Assembly: GCF_005937885.2 (NCBI RefSeq)
Contig: NZ_CP042176.1
Coordinates: forward strand, 6,381,501 to 6,445,500
Origin: Bradyrhizobium sp. KBS0727
Lineage (GTDB): Bacteria > Pseudomonadota > Alphaproteobacteria > Rhizobiales > Xanthobacteraceae
Direction: 5' to 3'
Length of the DNA: 64,000 nt
Shown: one piece after another, positions 25,665 to 32,579 of the stretch
How positions within the stretch are numbered: the first letter of the stretch is position 1
Layout of the letters: each line of letters starts with the position of its first letter
Translations under genes and position numbers: made by a program
Notes under the pieces: generated by a model
Told to the model about the DNA's origin: nothing
What the model saw: the letters and a program-made list of their open reading frames with translations, nothing else
The model's database searches: none

Positions 25665-26004
25665 CGCTCGGTTAATTTTTCAAAGGTCGGGATGACCGCA
25701 TTTGGCCCTCTTGCGAAGTGACGGCTGACACCAAAGACGTCGGATTATAGGGGCAGACCGAAAGTGATCACCCGACGCTCAAAACGGTGCTTTTGACCCA
25801 TTTGAGACATCGCCTCGTGGCGGAATACATTTCGCTATTTCGCCCTTCGAACTACCGACAGAAGAAATTATACAGTGACAGTGCCTCTTGTTGCAGGCGC
25901 TCGGCGACAGTGCCTCATTGACGGCCGATCGCCGAGCGTCGAAATCCCAGGCGCCGCGAACCAGGTGGACCGCCCGCAGGCGGCGCGTCAGAAATCCGAA
26001 GCCG
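25665..26004. other. Non-coding, decayed interval
   Basis: 340 bases without an ORF of recognisable family. A short direct repeat GACAGTGCCTC occurs twice (about 25878-25888 and 25908-25918). The text resembles old IS-flanking sequence. Nothing functional can be supported. Confidence 0.3.
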
Positions 26005-26298
26005 CTACGGAAGCTCGGACATCAGCTTGGTCCATTCGGGCTCGGTCCAAGCTCGGGAGGTGCGGGTGCGCACGTTTCCCAGCGAACCGGTTGCAAGCGC
26101 GAATTTGGTGACATGGTCGCCGAGAGGTGCTTCGGCGATGACAAGGAGATCATGCTCGCCAGAGGTGAGATAAATTTCCTTGATCTCGACCCCGACTTTC
26201 TTGGCGAGTTCTCTCGCCGCTTGACTGCGCTTGGGAGCGTCCCTGACCGCGCGAATTCCCTGGTCGGTCCAGTTGATCGTCAATATGAATGTCGGCAT
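26005..26298 (-). CDS. GYD domain-containing protein
   Basis: 97 residues from ATG 26298 (MPTFILTINWTDQGIRAVRD), with GGAGGAAGAC directly upstream. This fits the GYD family, small ferredoxin-fold proteins of unknown biochemical role: TWTDQGIRxxxDxPKR at the start, the central GEHDLLVIAEAPLGDHVTKFALATGSLGNVRT, and a C-terminal W. The glycine-tyrosine-aspartate hallmark is GEHD here. A second, broken GYD gene lies at 30863-31144, so the island originally had two. Confidence 0.85.
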   Translation of the reverse strand: MPTFILTINWTDQGIRAVRDAPKRSQAARELAKKVGVEIKEIYLTSGEHDLLVIAEAPLGDHVTKFALATGSLGNVRTRTSRAWTEPEWTKLMSELP

Positions 26299-26700
26299 GT
26301 CTTCCTCCATAGGTTACACAAGCCCATTGCTTGCCGCTCGCGCGGTAGGCCAACCTGCTCTATGTTGAAGTTGCGAGAGCGCCACAAGGGTAGGCGCTGC
26401 GTTCAGATTGCGAGCCTGCCGACGGCCTGATCGCTGCCCATTCCAGCAAGCGGCGACGTCGGCTCGTCCCGTCTTAAAGGGCAGCTCATCACACATTACG
26501 CGATGTCACGCGCCTGAGAAAGGGGCTCCCACGTTCCTATCCCGATTGGACATCACGGAAAGCGGCGAGGTTTTAAATCTAAGTGAACTCGTGCGCGAGC
26601 CTTTGCCGCCGGCATAGGCTGGCTTGAGATCTGCACCGCGAACAGATGGCGGATGTTTCGTAAGAAGAAGGTCTCGTGACATGGCGCTCGCGCGAGCTAC
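26299..26700. other. Gene-free interval in the accessory region
   Basis: About 400 bases with only short, unrelated frames on both strands. I see no domain, RNA or promoter that I can support. Confidence 0.3.
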
Positions 26701-26712
26701 GACTATGACCGG

Positions 26713-26970
26713 ATGGTGGTTCGGAAGTGGCATGCGCGATCAGCTCCCCTGCCATGGACGACCTGGATGGATCGACTGGAAGGCATCCATCACCACATTG
26801 CCGGTGCGTACTTTTTGCCGTATGCTCAAGAGAGATCTTGGAGAGGGGACAACCGCCGTCTGTCGAACAGTGAGCAAGTCAACCGCCTCTCAGCTTTGTC
26901 TTTGAAGCGTGGCAAGTCAGTTGATTTTGGTGGCTATTGGCAACGGCACTCGAAAGTTGTTCATGCCTAA
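26713..26970 (+). mobile_element. Probable transposase C-terminal remnant
   Basis: The frame contains IHHHIAGAYFLPYAQERSWRGDNRR, then SNSEQVNRLSALSLKRGKSVDFGGYWQR (landmarks: SWRGDNRR, GYWQR). This resembles the C-terminal tail of IS1595/ISXO2-type transposases, where a DNRR and a GYWQR-like end occur. The catalytic part is missing. The identification is from memory of the family and is tentative. Confidence 0.4.
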
Positions 26971-27196
26971 GCAAAAGCTTCACACCCACGAAGAAGTCTT
27001 TAAAGATCATGTCTCCGGTCAGTATGACGAAACCATATTTCGTTTCAGAGTGCCGGGTGGCTGGATTTATACGCACACTATTATCCGGTTTGGTTCGGTC
27101 GATAAAAACTACGTAGCAGATACTTTCGTTCCTGACTCTGAAGTGGACAGGGATCTTCCATTTCATCCCACGGATGATCCGAGACGCGATCTATGA
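26963..27196 (+). CDS. Small hypothetical protein
   Basis: 77 residues from ATG 26963 (MPKQKLHTHEEVFKDHVSGQYDETIF). Sequence features are a central beta-rich RFRVPGGWIYTHTIIRFGSVDKNYVADTFVP and an acidic C-terminus. I do not recognise a family. It overlaps the end of the transposase-like remnant by 8 bases and lacks a clear ribosome binding site, so expression is uncertain. The codon usage is less GC-biased than in the core genes. Confidence 0.4.
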   Translation: MPKQKLHTHEEVFKDHVSGQYDETIFRFRVPGGWIYTHTIIRFGSVDKNYVADTFVPDSEVDRDLPFHPTDDPRRDL

Positions 27197-27367
27197 CTTG
27201 GTCGCGCGCAACCGCCATCGCTGTTTGGCCGTCGTGACGCTTGCACCCTGCCGAATTGGGGTCGTTCGTGGCCATCGTGAACCGCCCCGAGACTGCGGGA
27301 CGGTGGCGCCTGGCACTGGTTGGCTGCGGCCGGCATGACGAAGGAAGCAACGTTGCTGCTTTTCAAC

Positions 27368-27604
27368 TCAGTCCCTGTCACCGTAAGCACAATCTGCCGG
27401 ATCAGCTTCGTGTGCGCCCAAGCTGGGATCGAAGCGGAATAGCGTAGAGCAATAGGGGCAGACGATCTCACTGGCATCGCCCATCTTGAGGTAGATGTGT
27501 GGGTGATCTTGCGGCGGTTTATCCCCAATGCACTTGAACTCGCGGCAGCCAATGCGCACGATCCGCACCCCGACTTCATTATGAAACGTTGGATAGCCTT
27601 CCAT
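27368..27604 (-). CDS. Zinc-finger (zf-CHCC) domain protein
   Basis: 78 residues. The CHCC zinc knuckle is complete: FKCIGDKPPQDHPHIYLKMG and EIVCPYCSTLFRFDPSLGAHEADP, giving Cys, His, Cys, Cys ligands. This is the family related to the mitochondrial complex I subunit NDUFS6. In bacteria such proteins are small cytoplasmic factors of uncertain function. The start ATG at 27604 is followed by EGYPTFHNEVGV. It lies 180 bases downstream of rpoH on the same strand and could be read through from it. Confidence 0.8.
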   Translation of the reverse strand: MEGYPTFHNEVGVRIVRIGCREFKCIGDKPPQDHPHIYLKMGDASEIVCPYCSTLFRFDPSLGAHEADPADCAYGDRD

Positions 27605-27783
27605 CTGCAGCGCGCGGCTTGGGCGCCCGATCGATGATGCAAAGTGCCGTGCATGGATCGTCGAGCGAGGGCTCGTTCAGCACCCGGTGAGCGGCGCCCC
27701 TCTCGCGTCGTTCGGCTGCCGTAAAAACGTACGCATAGCGACGTCCACCGTCAGTTTCTCCCACCACGGGAGAGGGTTGGAAG

Positions 27784-28683
27784 CTAACGCACCTGCAGAG
27801 GCGCCGGGGTCGCCATCGACGCGACGCTCTGAATCATTGCGTTCTGCACCTTCGCGAAGGCGCTCACCTCGATCTGGCGCACGCGCTCCCGCGAGACGCC
27901 GTACTCCTCGGCCAGCTCCACGAGGGTGATCTGTTCCTCGGCGAGCCGGCGTGTCTCGAAGATGCGCCGCTCGCGCTTGTTGAGCACGGTGAGCGCATCG
28001 GACAGCGTCTTGTGGCGGTTATCGAACTCCTCGCTCGCGGCGAGTGTCGTCTCCTGGTCTGGGGATTCGTCCACCAGCCAGTCCTGCCACTCGCCGGAAT
28101 CGCCGTCCCCGCGGATCGCGGCATTGAGCGAGGCGTCGCCGCCAAGCCGCCGGTTCATGTAAATCACGTCCGTTTCGGCGACGCCGATCCGCTGGGCGAT
28201 GATCTTCACCTGGTCCAGCCGCATATCGCCATCGTCGAGGATGGAGATTTTGCTCTGGGCCTTGCGCAGGTTGAAGAACACCTTCTTCTGGTTGGCGGTG
28301 GTGCCCATCTTCACCAGCGACCACGACCGCAGGATGTATTCCTGGATCGCCGCTTTGATCCACCACACTGCGTAGGTAGCGAACCGGAAGCCCTTCTCCG
28401 GCTCGAAGCGCTCGACCGACTGCATCAAGCCGACATTGCCTTCGGAGATCGTCTCGGCGATCGGCAGGCCGTAGCCGCGATAGTCCCTGGCGATTTTTGC
28501 CACGAGCCGCAGATGGCTGGTGACCAGCTTGTGCGCCGCGTCGCGATCGCCGTGCTCGCGCCAGCGCTTGGCTAGCAGATATTCTTCCTGGCGCTCCAAC
28601 ATCGGGAACCGCTGAATTTCCTCAAGATAATGGGTGAGGCCGAGTTCGGCCGTGAGGATCGGCAGAGCCACATTGCGGGCCAT
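27784..28683 (-). CDS. rpoH: RNA polymerase sigma factor RpoH (sigma-32)
   Basis: 299 residues, full-length heat-shock sigma factor. Region 2 is clear: LVTSHLRLVAKIARDYRGYGLPIAETISEGNVGLMQSVERFEPEKGFRFATYAVWWIKAAIQEYI, here cited as landmarks. The RpoH box QKKVFFNLR follows, and region 4 ends with EEYGVSRERVRQIEVSAFAKVQNAM. The ATG at 28683 (MARNVALP) is used; a TTG two codons upstream is possible. Bradyrhizobium carries several rpoH paralogues. This copy is divergent from a MarR regulator and has a near-consensus promoter (TTGACA-17-GATAAT at 28744-28716), with a TTTCGAAA palindrome over the presumed start site. I infer repression by the neighbouring MarR. Confidence 0.94.
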   Translation of the reverse strand: MARNVALPILTAELGLTHYLEEIQRFPMLERQEEYLLAKRWREHGDRDAAHKLVTSHLRLVAKIARDYRGYGLPIAETISEGNVGLMQSVERFEPEKGFRFATYAVWWIKAAIQEYILRSWSLVKMGTTANQKKVFFNLRKAQSKISILDDGDMRLDQVKIIAQRIGVAETDVIYMNRRLGGDASLNAAIRGDGDSGEWQDWLVDESPDQETTLAASEEFDNRHKTLSDALTVLNKRERRIFETRRLAEEQITLVELAEEYGVSRERVRQIEVSAFAKVQNAMIQSVASMATPAPLQVR

Positions 28684-28699
28684 GATCAAGCCGTCCCAA

Positions 28700-28766
28700 T
28701 TAGTTTCGAAACAAAATTATCTGTATCCGATTATCGATTGTCAAGTTAATTTCGAAACACTATTAT
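28700..28766. promoter_or_regulatory. Divergent rpoH/marR promoters with two TTTCGAAA operators
   Basis: Leftward promoter: TTGACA (28744-28739), 17-base spacer, GATAAT (28721-28716). Rightward promoter: TTGTCA (28738-28743), 17-base spacer, TATTAT (28761-28766). The -35 boxes overlap. A GTTTCGAAAC palindrome (28703-28712) lies just downstream of the leftward -10, and ATTTCGAAAC (28749-28758) lies in the rightward spacer. Both belong to a 21-base direct repeat with three mismatches (28700-28720 and 28746-28766). The geometry fits joint repression by the MarR protein. Confidence 0.7.
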
Positions 28767-28784
28767 ATTTCCGAAGAGGTAATC

Positions 28785-29387
28785 ATGTCAGCGCGCGAAG
28801 CGGCAGAGCTCCTGCTGCAGGTGGGACGACTCGTACAAGCTGAGGGCTATGACGGCGAACTCAGTCCGGCCCAATGGATGGCGCTCCGCTTCTTCGCCCG
28901 TGCCAACCCGTTCTCGCGGACCCCGTCGGCATTCGCGGAATTTCAAGCGACAACCCGCGGCACTGCAACACAAGCCATTAAGGCGCTTGAAGCGGGTGGG
29001 TACTTGGTCCGACAGCCACTCAAGACGGACGGGCGAAGCGTAAGTCTGCGACTGACAAGCAAGGGCAAAAAAGCGCTTGCACGCGATCCGTTCGAAGTTC
29101 TGGTGCGCGCCGTGGATTCGCTCGACGCGACAGAGCGAACTGCGATACGTCGCGCCCTGCACCAAGTGCTGTCCACTCTAGCTGCGGGTGGTGCGCATCG
29201 GCGCTTCGGTGTTTGCCCGGACTGCACGCATTTCGGCAGAGAGATGTGCGGCAACCTGCCTAGCACGGGCTCCTCGGCCGCTGAATGCCTGCTCCTTGGT
29301 GTTCCGATTCAGCCAGAGGACGTAGGTCTTCTGTGCGTCCATTTTCAACCAATGAACGAGCACCGCGAGGACGGACAGACACCATGA
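28785..29387 (+). CDS. MarR family regulator with cysteine-rich C-terminus
   Basis: 200 residues. The winged helix-turn-helix occupies about 25-95 (LSPAQWMALRFFARA, TRGTATQAIKALEAGGYLVRQPLKTDGRSVSLRLTSKGKKAL, quoted as landmarks). A C-terminal extension has five cysteines at 144, 147, 155, 168 and 184 (FGVCPDCTHFGREMCG, AECLLLG, LLCVHFQP), suggesting metal, Fe-S or redox sensing. The ATG at 28785 has GAAGAGG upstream. It is transcribed divergently from rpoH with a shared, palindrome-bearing promoter, and is followed by a ferredoxin fragment. It is probably a repressor of rpoH and of itself; the signal is unknown. Confidence 0.88.
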   Translation: MSAREAAELLLQVGRLVQAEGYDGELSPAQWMALRFFARANPFSRTPSAFAEFQATTRGTATQAIKALEAGGYLVRQPLKTDGRSVSLRLTSKGKKALARDPFEVLVRAVDSLDATERTAIRRALHQVLSTLAAGGAHRRFGVCPDCTHFGREMCGNLPSTGSSAAECLLLGVPIQPEDVGLLCVHFQPMNEHREDGQTP

Positions 29388-29425
29388 ATGAGTTCACCGC
29401 TGCGATCTGCTGAAAGGACGCTTAA

Positions 29426-29569
29426 TTGACCTTCGTCGTCAACGAGAGCTGTATTCGCTGCAAAATCATGGACTGCGTCGACGTGTGCCCCGTAGACTGC
29501 TTAGTCGCCACAACGCCCGGCGGCGGTGCGCCGATAGGCGTAATGGTCAAAAATACCAAGTCCGTCTAG
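29426..29569 (+). pseudogene. Truncated FdxA-type ferredoxin
   Basis: 47 codons from TTG 29426. The first part matches the N-terminus of seven-iron ferredoxins (TFVVNESCIRCKIMDCVDVCPVDC). The frame then departs into LVATTPGGGAPIGVMVKNTKSV and stops. The second cluster motif (CxxCxxCxxxCP) and the rest of the roughly 110-residue protein are missing, so only one partial cysteine set remains. A possible ribosome binding site (AAAGGACG) survives 6-10 bases upstream. I read it as a remnant of a gene that followed marR in an operon. Confidence 0.65.
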
Positions 29570-29622
29570 CGCTCCTTCAACTCGTTTTGAGATCCTTAGC
29601 TCGCCTTCGATCGGGCGTGATC

Positions 29623-30090
29623 TTAGCTATGCAGACTGAACCGATCATGCCGGGCGTCAGCCGTCAATTGCGCGAACTGCGATTGGCTCATATGGACCAG
29701 CGTCGTGTGATCGCCTGCTTCAAAGTAAATCTCGGGCTGGCGATCGATGCTCTCATCGACGAGCATCTCGAGCCCATAGCATTCGCCTACGGGTGGCACT
29801 GCCCCGTGGGCGCAATCCTCGAACAACCCGTCGATTTCGCCTTCACGGGCCATATCGACGTCTGCACCGAATTCTACTCTCAGTTCCGGCAGGTCGATGC
29901 GACGTGATGCTGGAAGTACCGCAAGCAGATATGAGCCGTTGTGCCGCAGCACTACACCCTTGGCCAGGCAATCCCCAGAGATGTGACTGGCCTGTGCTGT
30001 GCGCATCGAGGACATCGTTGGCTCGTGGAAGAGAGTGTCGTACGTGACGTTTTGATCAAGATATCTTGCGAGCGTCGGGGCCATTGACAT
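29623..30090 (-). CDS. YbaK/EbsC-type aminoacyl-tRNA deacylase domain protein
   Basis: 155 residues from ATG 30090, with GGAGG six bases upstream. The fold matches the YbaK/ProX editing family: an N-terminal helix (LARYLDQNVTYDTLFHEPT), the central VVLRHNGSYLLAVLPASRRIDLPELR strand with catalytic-loop context, and EDCAHGAVPPVGECYGLEMLVDESI, the GxxPPxG motif typical of these deacylases. They hydrolyse mischarged Ala- or Cys-tRNA(Pro). Here the gene lies convergent to the ferredoxin remnant and divergent from the aminotransferase remnant. Confidence 0.8.
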   Translation of the reverse strand: MSMAPTLARYLDQNVTYDTLFHEPTMSSMRTAQASHISGDCLAKGVVLRHNGSYLLAVLPASRRIDLPELRVEFGADVDMAREGEIDGLFEDCAHGAVPPVGECYGLEMLVDESIDRQPEIYFEAGDHTTLVHMSQSQFAQLTADARHDRFSLHS

Positions 30091-30323
30091 GGTCAACCTC
30101 CATGGTTGACTTCAAGAGGGTCGAAGCAACAACCCTCACTTTCGCGCGAGTGCGCGGCCTGCTGCTCGTTGCGAAGCATCAGACAAATTGGGCTCATTAT
30201 CCCGCTGTCGACCGATTTCTCCAACACGATTTCGATCATCCGATGGTTGCTGACGACGTCGGATAGGCAGTCGTACCGGTGCTTCGAAACGACAAGACAG
30301 CTTACGCAGGTCAGCATTTCTGA

Positions 30324-30790
30324 CCCGCTTTGGAAGGCGGGCTTCTGCTGGTGTCATTGTTTCTGGCCCGCCGGGACGTCATGAATGTCTTTACGCCGGG
30401 CGATCACGGGAGCACATTTCAAGGAAATCCGATCGCTGCAGCAGTTGGCCTGGCGGTGCTCGACACGCTAATCGAAGAGCGGTTGGTGAACCATGCCGCG
30501 ACCGTCGGTGCTCATCTGCTGCGCACGCTCGCTCGATCGACAATCCGGTCATTCGCGAGGTGCGCGGGCGGGGCCTGTTCGCCGGCGTCGAACTGCACCG
30601 GGATATGGTGGCTGCGGGTGTGGTAGCCAGACGCCAGACGCCAGCTTCAAGTTGGCACGCTGACCGAGGATACGCATCGCACCACGATACGTTTTGCGCC
30701 GCCATTGATCATTAGCGAGTCGCAAGTCGAGGGGGCCGTGGACAGGTTGACTGAAGTGCTGGAGGAAGTCGCTTCACCGCCTGTTCTGGC
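30324..30790 (+). pseudogene. Ornithine/acetylornithine-type aminotransferase remnant (RocD-like)
   Basis: Frame 1 (from 30324) reads PALEGGLLLVSLFLARRDVMNVFTPGDHGSTFQGNP. This matches the region just after the PLP-binding lysine of class III aminotransferases (GKALGGGLLPVS in relatives). The frame shifts near 30555: homology continues in another frame as REVRGRGLFAGVELHRDMV, and again near 30660 as LGTLTEDTHRTTIRFAPPLIISESQVEGAVDRLTEVLEE. The N-terminal two thirds, including the PLP lysine, are gone, and a stop codon lies directly upstream. It is clearly non-functional. Confidence 0.75.
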
Positions 30791-30862
30791 GGAGCACGAA
30801 AAGCCACCGGCTAGAGCTCAACGGCGTAGCCACAACTGCTTAGTACCAGAAGGAGGACAATT

Positions 30863-31144
30863 ATGACCAATACGTCATACTTGCATGGACCGAGCAAGTC
30901 ATCGTGAAGATGAAGGACTCGGCACGTCGTCTGGACGCCGCGAAGAAAGCTCTCAAAGATATGAGCGGTGAGTTCAAATCCTTCTACCTCACCATGAGTG
31001 ACTATGACATCGTCGCAATCGACGAAGCTCATGACGACGCTGTGGCAGCACGTTTCAACCTACAGCTGGGCATGCTGGGAAACGTCCGGACGCAAAGCGT
31101 TTCTCGAAGCAGCTTATCGAGAAATCATCAACTCGCTGGGCTAG
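30863..31144 (+). pseudogene. Frameshifted GYD-domain gene
   Basis: A strong AGGAGG precedes ATG 30863, but the first frame stops after 14 codons. Shifting frame after about three codons gives YVILAWTEQ, then KDSARRLDAAKKALKDMSGEFKSFYLTMSDYDIVAI and AARFNLQLGMLGNVRT, a clear GYD protein. A second shift near 31097 restores the expected C-terminus AFLEAAYREIINSLG and a stop at 31144. Two indels therefore break an otherwise recent gene. It is a paralogue of the gene at 26005. Confidence 0.8.
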
Positions 31145-31184
31145 TCGGCTGCGGTGTAACGGTGCAAGGCGTGGAGGGTTGCAG

Positions 31185-31376
31185 ATGCAATTTACCGTTG
31201 GGTTTAAGCTAAAAGGAAAGGCGGACCATGTCGTCGCAGACGCACAAGACGCGCTCGACGCCGCACTGAAGGTCAAGACAGAGCGTCCAGAAGCGGTCAT
31301 TATGTACGTTCGCCCACAGAACCGGCGCGGCGATACACGTCACCCGTCACATGCGCTCGCCGAAGACACCCATTGA
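31185..31376 (+). CDS. Small conserved-looking hypothetical protein
   Basis: 63 residues from ATG 31185 (MQFTVGFKLKGKADHVVADAQDALDAALKVKTERPEAVI), with GTGGAGGG eight bases upstream. A short beta-alpha-beta arrangement is likely: a strand, an amphipathic helix rich in Ala/Asp, then IMYVRPQNRRGD. I do not recognise a family. It lies 40 bases downstream of the broken GYD gene and may have been in the same transcript. Confidence 0.55.
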   Translation: MQFTVGFKLKGKADHVVADAQDALDAALKVKTERPEAVIMYVRPQNRRGDTRHPSHALAEDTH

Positions 31377-32005
31377 TGAGAGAGTTCCGGTGGAAGGCCA
31401 TCCGTTTCTCCGGACCGGCGCCGTGTCCAAGGGTCTTTGAAAGTAGGTGTATTCCCAAGGCGCCTCACTTGGGCACGTCGTCTTGTGCCGCGCTCCGCAA
31501 AGGAGTGATCTGAGCCCCCCGGACAGCATCGGTCGTGAAGCACCTTGTGTCAATCGGCGTTGGAATGGGACCCCTTATCGGCATCCAAAAGGGACCCCTT
31601 TGATCGGCGTGTTTTGCTGGTAGCGCGTGCACTGGGCTTGCATCGATGGCGAAATTATCGGGTGGCTGGAGCGTCAAGAGCGACGCAGGCGTGACACACG
31701 CAAAAGCCGCCAAGGTTTTCCTTGACGGCTCGTGCCGTTGCATTTGCGTAGAGGTACTGTGTCGAGCGGTGCTCGAACGCAGCCCGTGCTCGCTCTTATT
31801 TGGACGCACGCGACCTTCAATGAGGCGGTGGGTGCGTTGCCAGTGTGTCGGGCCAACGATCCCCGATCTTTATGACATGTGACTCGCGGCGATGCTCTTC
31901 AAGCCAGCACTGCTGTCCCATTCGATGAAATGGCAAAAGCGCGGTTTTTAATTGAGCGCCCCGCGATCATCATCGCCGACTAAGCTCAGCAACCGATCCG
32001 CCACG
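31377..32005. other. Long gene-free interval, probably IS-derived
   Basis: About 630 bases with no supported coding frame. A GGACCCCTTATCGGCATCC / GGGACCCCTTTGATCGGCG pair of near-direct repeats at about 31568-31606 looks like terminal or inter-cistronic sequence of an IS21-type element. The rest is featureless. No promoter or RNA could be supported. Confidence 0.35.
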
Positions 32006-32374
32006 ATGCCAAGCTCGCAGCCGCTTACCATCGTAATTCGCATACCAGACGTGGCTCTCTCGCGTTCCGATCTGAATGCCTCGTTGGGGCTACAAGTCGA
32101 CCGGTATGAGGCGTCCTCTGGGCGGGCGTATGCTCAGATCGACATTGCAGATCACGGAGATAAATGGGCCGCTGCTCTCGATCTTATCCAATCAATTCGC
32201 GCCTTCATTCCGGGGCTGGTTTCCGCGGGTGCGATTGGAACGCCGAGCTTGGACGTAGCCATGGCCTTTCCCCATTCGTCGTTGTCCAAGTCTTTGACCA
32301 TTCCGGCCCAATTAGCCGCGGCTGCGGGTGAGGCAGGGATGGAGGTTCAGTTGTCCGTGTATCAGACGGAGTAA
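32006..32374 (+). CDS. Hypothetical protein
   Basis: 122 residues from ATG 32006 (MPSSQPLTIVIRIPDVALSRSDLNASLGL). The layout suggests an alpha/beta domain: an N-terminal strand, a DKWAAALDLIQSIRAFIPGLV helix, and a C-terminal AAAAGEAGMEVQLSVYQTE strand. It vaguely resembles small DUF4279-type or immunity-like proteins, but I cannot assign it. No close ribosome binding site is evident, and no neighbours suggest a role. It is the last gene of the accessory region before the RND pump. Confidence 0.5.
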   Translation: MPSSQPLTIVIRIPDVALSRSDLNASLGLQVDRYEASSGRAYAQIDIADHGDKWAAALDLIQSIRAFIPGLVSAGAIGTPSLDVAMAFPHSSLSKSLTIPAQLAAAAGEAGMEVQLSVYQTE

Positions 32375-32579
32375 CGAGGTCGCCTATTGGCACATAGCGT
32401 CGGTTCGCTGCCATGCAGTAGCATGTCGGCGATCGGGGCATAGCGGACTTTCGTGCTTCAGCCCGGCAAATTCATGGTTCATGGACTGGCTGTAGCGGCC
32501 GCCTCTGCTCCAAGGCTTCTCGACGGCCGCAAGCACCGACGAAGCCGGGGCGTCGCGAGGTCGCGGAGCATGACAGCGT

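Noticed and set aside
25878..25918. Two GACAGTGCCTC units that might start a CRISPR-like array
   Set aside because: Only two short units, spaced 30 bases, with no further copies or cas genes.
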